A stretch of DNA of 64,000 bases from Adiantum capillus-veneris (taxonomy: Eukaryota; Streptophyta; Polypodiopsida; Polypodiales; Pteridaceae), in NCBI GenBank assembly GCA_014529385.2, contig CM043971.1:31573209-31637208 (forward strand), in the 5' to 3' direction. Below, piece by piece: positions 59,760 through 64,000 of the stretch. The notes under the pieces are model-generated. The model was not told the origin of the DNA. It ran no database searches and was given only the letters and a program-made list of their open reading frames with translations. Both the position numbers and the translations under genes were made by a program. Numbering within the stretch: the stretch's first letter is position 1; each line of letters starts with the position of its first letter.

Positions 59760-60240
59760 CTATTTTTTCGCCATGGGTATTGTGTTGTTCTTGAGTGGCA
59801 CCCATCCTTTTGGTTCCTTATCCAGTGATTGTGTTGCTGCCATCTGGTTCTTCCAAGGTTGCTGAGAAAAGGCTACCACCTGTTGTTCTTGTGTGTGCTG
59901 AATTTGGACTGCATCCGCCTTCCAATCTATCTGCACATTATACTCTTTTTGCCAAGGTTGTCCCAACAACATGGGGTGTTGTGTGCTTTCATCCTCAACC
60001 ACATAGAACTTGTGTGGGTAAATATATTGATGTACTTGTATATGCAATATAATCCAGCCCAATGTTTTCAGCGAATGTGATGTACTACTTTACAGCTCTT
60101 GTGGAGTAGGATGTAGTTGACCTTTGGGCTTGAGTTGTTTGTATAACCTCTAAGAGATCAAATTTGCAGCTTGAGCTCCAGAATCAAGCAATGCCATCGA
60201 TTCAACTTGGTTGCTACCCACTTTGACTGCAATTAGTGGC
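59760..60240 (-). pseudogene. G2: aspartic protease located after integrase
   Basis: Minus strand. EPLIAVKVGSNQVESMALLD leads into the catalytic LLDSGAQAANLIS (D-S-G at 60,177-60,185). About 80 residues later HPMLLGQPWQKEYNVQIDWK is the flap-helix block. The frame is the same as the integrase C-terminal region upstream (60,839-60,240) and the W-P-K tail downstream, with a few stops between (first near 60,150). Gypsy proteases normally sit between gag and RT. Here the domain is C-terminal to integrase. No protease is visible upstream of RT within the window, but the gag side is cut off at the right edge. Confidence 0.75.
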
Positions 60241-61503
60241 TCTACTGTGTCTTCATCAAAATTCGTTAGTCGAATAGCATTTATTTGCAACGGTGATCCA
60301 CATTGTTGTTGTTGTCGTAGAAGCCATTTTTTTGCAATGCGTTCTTTTGCTTCTGCTTGAGCTTCTTCTCGTACCCTCTGTTTCTGCTTCATCCGTTGTT
60401 TTTCATGATGGATTTGTTGAAGCGTATCCTGTGTTAGTGGTAAATGGTATTTTTTTAATCGACACCCACTAACCCAATTTGGCATTTCTTCACTTGCTAA
60501 TGTAGCAAGCTTGACAGCTCCACTTTGTGATAAGTCACTAATCACAAAGAGTCCCATCCCTTTCTTTTTAAGTTTCTTGGCATGTTGCTTGAAGGTATAA
60601 ACAAGTACATAATCACCTGATTTGAACTCTTTCGTGCGCACATGCTTGTCAAAAAACTCTTTTTGTCTTCTCTTTTTAGCATAGATCGAAGCTACAGCTC
60701 TCAAGCGAAGTTCATCTAGCTTTTCAAGATCATCCACTCTTGAACAGAGCTCATGCCCTGTCCATTCTAGGCGTTTCGCTACTCGTAGAGTTGGAATTAA
60801 AAACTCTATGTGTAATATAGCATTTAGGCCAAACACCATGTTGTACGGTGTTGTTCCTATTGATGTTTTGTAAGCTACCCTGTATGCCCATAGTGTTGAG
60901 TGTAATTGCTGATCCTAGTCTGTCCTGGACTCTGATACAATTTTAGTCAGAACAGTGCATAGTGTTTTATTTGTGGCCTTAGCTTGTCCATTTGCCTGTG
61001 GTTGATATGGAGCAGATTTTCTATGTATGACCATGAATTCCTCTAGCAGATATTCAATGACTTCATTAAGAAAATGTGTTCCTCGATCATTGAAAATTTC
61101 TATTGGTAACCCGTATCGTACAAAAAACATTCTCATACAAAAATTGTGTAGTGGTTCTTGTGTCTGCTTTTTGTGTTGCCTTGGCTTTCGCCCATTTTGT
61201 GAGATAGTCCGTAGCCATAATGATATATTGGGTATGGGTGCAATATACAGGGGGTGAAATAGGCCCCACAAAATCAATGTCCCATTTTGCAAATGCCCTT
61301 GCGCCCATCATTGGCCGTAGTGGCATTTCATCTCTCTTTATCGGCACCTTGCTACGTTGACGTGCGTCACAACGCTTTACAAACTCCTCAGCATCCATAT
61401 GCAATGTGGGCCACCATATTCCTGCGGTTAAGACAATTTCTGTCGTCTTATTTCCTGAAAAACGGCCTCCACTTATTCCTCCATGCGCATGTTCTAGAAT
61501 CAA
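60240..61503 (-). pseudogene. G2: integrase
   Basis: Minus strand. A zinc-finger-like start (HAHGGISGGRFSGNKTTEIV, GIWWPTLHMDAEEFVKRCD; the last C-x-x-C has become C-x-x-R). Core: FAKWDIDFVGPI (first D), YGLPIEIFNDRGTHFLNEVI (second D), YQPQANGQAKATNKTL (position of catalytic E is A-K here, so probably lost). Then WAYRVAYKTSIGTTPYNMVF. C-terminal part: KEFKSGDYVLVYTFKQ, GMGLFVISDLSQSGAVKL. Breaks at ~61,100 and 60,915. It continues in frame into a K/E/Q/R-rich linker and the protease. A second, separate H-H-C-C module lies upstream at ~61,735-61,885. Confidence 0.8.
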
Positions 61504-61551
61504 CAGGTATTCACTTTCACTTGCACAGATTCTAAGTTGATTGTCCTTTTC

Positions 61552-63876
61552 TCAGTTATAGAGTTGATTCCCAATTAAATTGAAGTCGCTGGGCTCTAGC
61601 TCTATAGCTCTTTTCCATGATTTTGTTATGTTTTCAAGAAATGTCCTTGTGGTTAAGAAATCAATGATATATTGACTCCATGCAGGTGCAATGTTTACCT
61701 GAAACAATGTCGTGTGATCCACTGGTCGTTTGGCACTACATATAGTACAATTGTTAACATAAGCATGTGTGTCAACATACATAGTTGGCCAATAAACCCC
61801 TAATTGTTTTAGTCTCTGGTGTGTTTTCATTGTTGAACAATGAAATGCACAATTCTGGACGTGTGCTTCTTCAAGATAACACTCGAATTCCTCAGGATTT
61901 ATACATAATCGTAGAATTTGGTCCGAACCTAGATGATGCAATCGTCCTACAATCAACTGGAAGTTTTTTGTTTGTTGAATTGTTTGTTGTTTGGATTTGT
62001 CTTCCTTGTTATCAAATCTACCTCCAAAGGAAAGAATACTAACAATTTCTTGAGACCATTTGGGTATCATTTCAATATTGACAAGATAAGCATCAGGTAT
62101 GTCATCATCTACTCCTTCAAGAGCTTCCCCGTTTTGCAGCCTTGAAAGATGATCAGCCCGTAGATGAGTTTTACCCTTTTTGACCACCACTGTGAAATCA
62201 AACTCTAGCAATATAATAAACCAGCGTACAATTCTCTCAGTATTGCATGGTTTATTTACTAGATACAAAAGAGCTTGATGATCTGTGAAGAACACAAATT
62301 TGTTTGCGAGCAAATAATGCCGAAATTTCTTTACAGCATAAATCATTCCTAACCCCTCTCTTTCAATGGTTGTGTAGTTCTTTTCTGCACTATTTAACTG
62401 TTGGCTCGCATAACAAACTAGGAAATCTCTTGTTCCGTCTCCAGGTTGAGCTAGAATACTCCCAATTGCATATGCAGATGCGTCAATGTGAACATGGAAT
62501 ATCTTTTCCTAATCTGGTGCTTTAAGTACAGGTGCTGATACAAGGTTTTCCTTAAGCTTTTGGAATGAAGTTTCACACTCCTCAGTCCAGTCGAAACTGA
62601 CTAATAAGCGATACGGAGGTTGTGCAATGACTGCATACATATATATGAATCTTCGATAATATCCGCAGTGTCCCATGAAGGATTGTACTTGTTTGGCATT
62701 AGTAGGCCTGCGCAAGTCTACTATGACTTTGATTTTGTCTAGGTCAGTGGTTATGCCATTTCTTGAGACAATATGTCCTAAGATGCGGCCTTGCCTAACC
62801 ATAAAAATGCACTTTTCCGGGTTAAGACAGATTCGATATGTTCTGCATTTCTCAAATACCTTTTGTAAATGGTCAATATGTTCTTCTCGTAGAAGAGTGT
62901 GTACACAGAGATCATCCATATATATTTCTAAGAATATCTCAGGTATTCTTTAAACGCATGAGTCATTAACCTTTGAAATGTAGCTGGGGCATTGGTTAAG
63001 CCAAAAGGCATAACTCTATACGCATATATTCCCCATTCTGTGGCAAACGCTGTTTTGTGTTGATCCTCTATTGCAATTGCCAGTTGGTTATACCCTGAAA
63101 ACCCATCTAGAAAGCAATAAGCCCGTTTCCCAGCCACCCTCTCAAGTACATGTTCTCTGATCGGAAAGCGATAATTATCCCTTATGGTGGCTACATTTAC
63201 TTTTTTGAGGTTCACACACACTCACAGCTTTCCATTCTTTTTGGGGACAACCACAATGGGTGACACCCAATCTATATGTTCGATTTCATAGATGAATTTA
63301 GTATCCATTACCTTGTCAATCTCCTCTTTGATTCGTTTAGCAAATGTGTCATTATACATGTAAGGACGTTGTTTGCTAGGTTTGGCATCTGATTTCAACG
63401 GTATTGTATGTTGGAAAATCAATGGATCAACTCCTTTGAGGTCTTTGTAGGACCATGCAAACACATCTTTATACTTCTTGAGAAGTTGTGTTAGCTGTTC
63501 TTCTTCTTCAGGCTCTAAATCAGTTGCGATAGACCGACTGAGGCTTTTCGCCTGGCGCAGTGAGGTCTATCCGTTTTGCATTTTCCGGCCCATCATAAGA
63601 TTCTTGGTTTATTCTTTTCCTGACTGGCAGTGTCATTATGATTTTTCTGTCCTGGATGGTGAATTTTCGATAGTGGGATGATACATTCATGTTTCCTTTT
63701 TTTGACTCCTCCTTCCCATCACTTTCTCCCTCAGTAGTCCATACCTCTCGTAACGATCGTTTTAGTTCTTGGTATTTCTTTTTGCGCTCCAATTTGGTCC
63801 ACTCTGGGTCTTTTGTTTTTTCCTGTTTTGATTGTTGAGATTTTTTTGATTTTGTTTCTGTTTTAGCTTTCCGCAC
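61552..63876 (-). pseudogene. G2: reverse transcriptase, RNase H and first integrase-type finger
   Basis: Minus strand. Basic linker (63,876-63,520), then KDVFAWSYKDLKGVDP-type lead, DWVSPIVVVPKKNGKL with a TGA at 63,222, YCFLDGFSGYNQLAIAI, YRVMPFGLTNAPATFQRLM, and IYMDDLCVHTL (catalytic D-D, 62,905 region). RNase H: HIDASAYAIGSILAQPGD, IYAVKKFRHYLLANKFVFFT with DHQALLYLVNKP, and HLRADHLSRLQNGE. A complete zinc finger follows: HVQNCAFHCSTMKTHQRLKQ to NNCTICSAKRP (61,735-61,885). Instead of going straight to a core, the frame runs through PAWSQYIIDFL and a linker to a second finger in the next feature. Runs off the right edge towards gag. Confidence 0.8.
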
Positions 63877-64000
63877 TTGTTTTATTTCCTCTTGCGTTCC
63901 TTCCCTTCGAACTTTTGAGAATCCTCCTAATATTTGGTCTTTTACACAATCCTCTGCTTTGACAAGCAGTAGATAGTGAGTTTTATCTTTTATCCTAGGC

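Overview
This window looks like nuclear DNA of a land plant with a large, repeat-rich genome. Signs are plant-type Ty3/gypsy and Ty1/copia elements, a chromovirus with a tRNA-iMet-like primer site, short GT-AG introns (77-93 bp), long TC/AG microsatellites and no ordinary host gene. The LTR elements would fit a fern, lycophyte or gymnosperm, but I cannot place the species. Almost every coding stretch belongs to a mobile element and most are broken.

Layout. (1) 1-9,668, minus strand: element G1, with a gag-like region, an aspartic protease, a tail of repeated W-I-P-K motifs, and a ~5 kb untranslated leader carrying palindromes at ~285 bp spacing; a primer site and 5' LTR are proposed at 8,944-9,668. 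(2) 10,870-11,800: an LTR ('L') in minus orientation. (3) 11,879-19,168, plus: a decayed chromovirus C (LTR, primer site, late integrase, chromodomain, polypurine tract, LTR), with an L1-like ORF1 pseudogene lying between two TC microsatellites inside it. (4) 19,169-44,131, minus: one Ty3/gypsy element B1 split by three insertions: an inverted gag fragment in the integrase (19,630-20,260), a 9.4 kb DNA transposon T between RNase H and integrase (21,044-30,479), and a full-length LTR element A between protease and RT (31,980-42,268, target duplication GTGGT). (5) 44,260-47,321, plus: copia element E. (6) 47,322-49,912, plus: a second B-family copy with an L LTR. (7) 49,912-51,932, minus: gypsy pol D with an extra RNase H. 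(8) 51,933-~56,850, minus: LTR element F carrying one long coiled-coil ORF and the same type of palindromic leader. (9) 58,940-63,876, minus: gypsy pol G2, in which a protease and a W-I/V-P-K tail follow the integrase.

The most striking object is T. It has inverted ends beginning CATTAGG and sits cleanly inside B1. Genes in its left half read rightwards and genes in its right half read leftwards, meeting at a cluster of large inverted repeats. The left half encodes a spliced DDE-transposase-like protein and, separately, a histone H3-like protein: it starts with the exact H3 tail MARTKQTA, continues through a long foreign linker and ends with a complete H3 histone fold. The right half encodes two spliced proteins I do not recognise. 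T carries a few nonsense and short-duplication lesions, so this copy is a recent relic. A 451 bp foldback at 37,822-38,272 has nearly the same ends and may be a non-autonomous relative.

The second striking object is the leader shared by G1 and F: palindromes spaced 282-289 bp apart whose arms differ between copies yet stay self-complementary.
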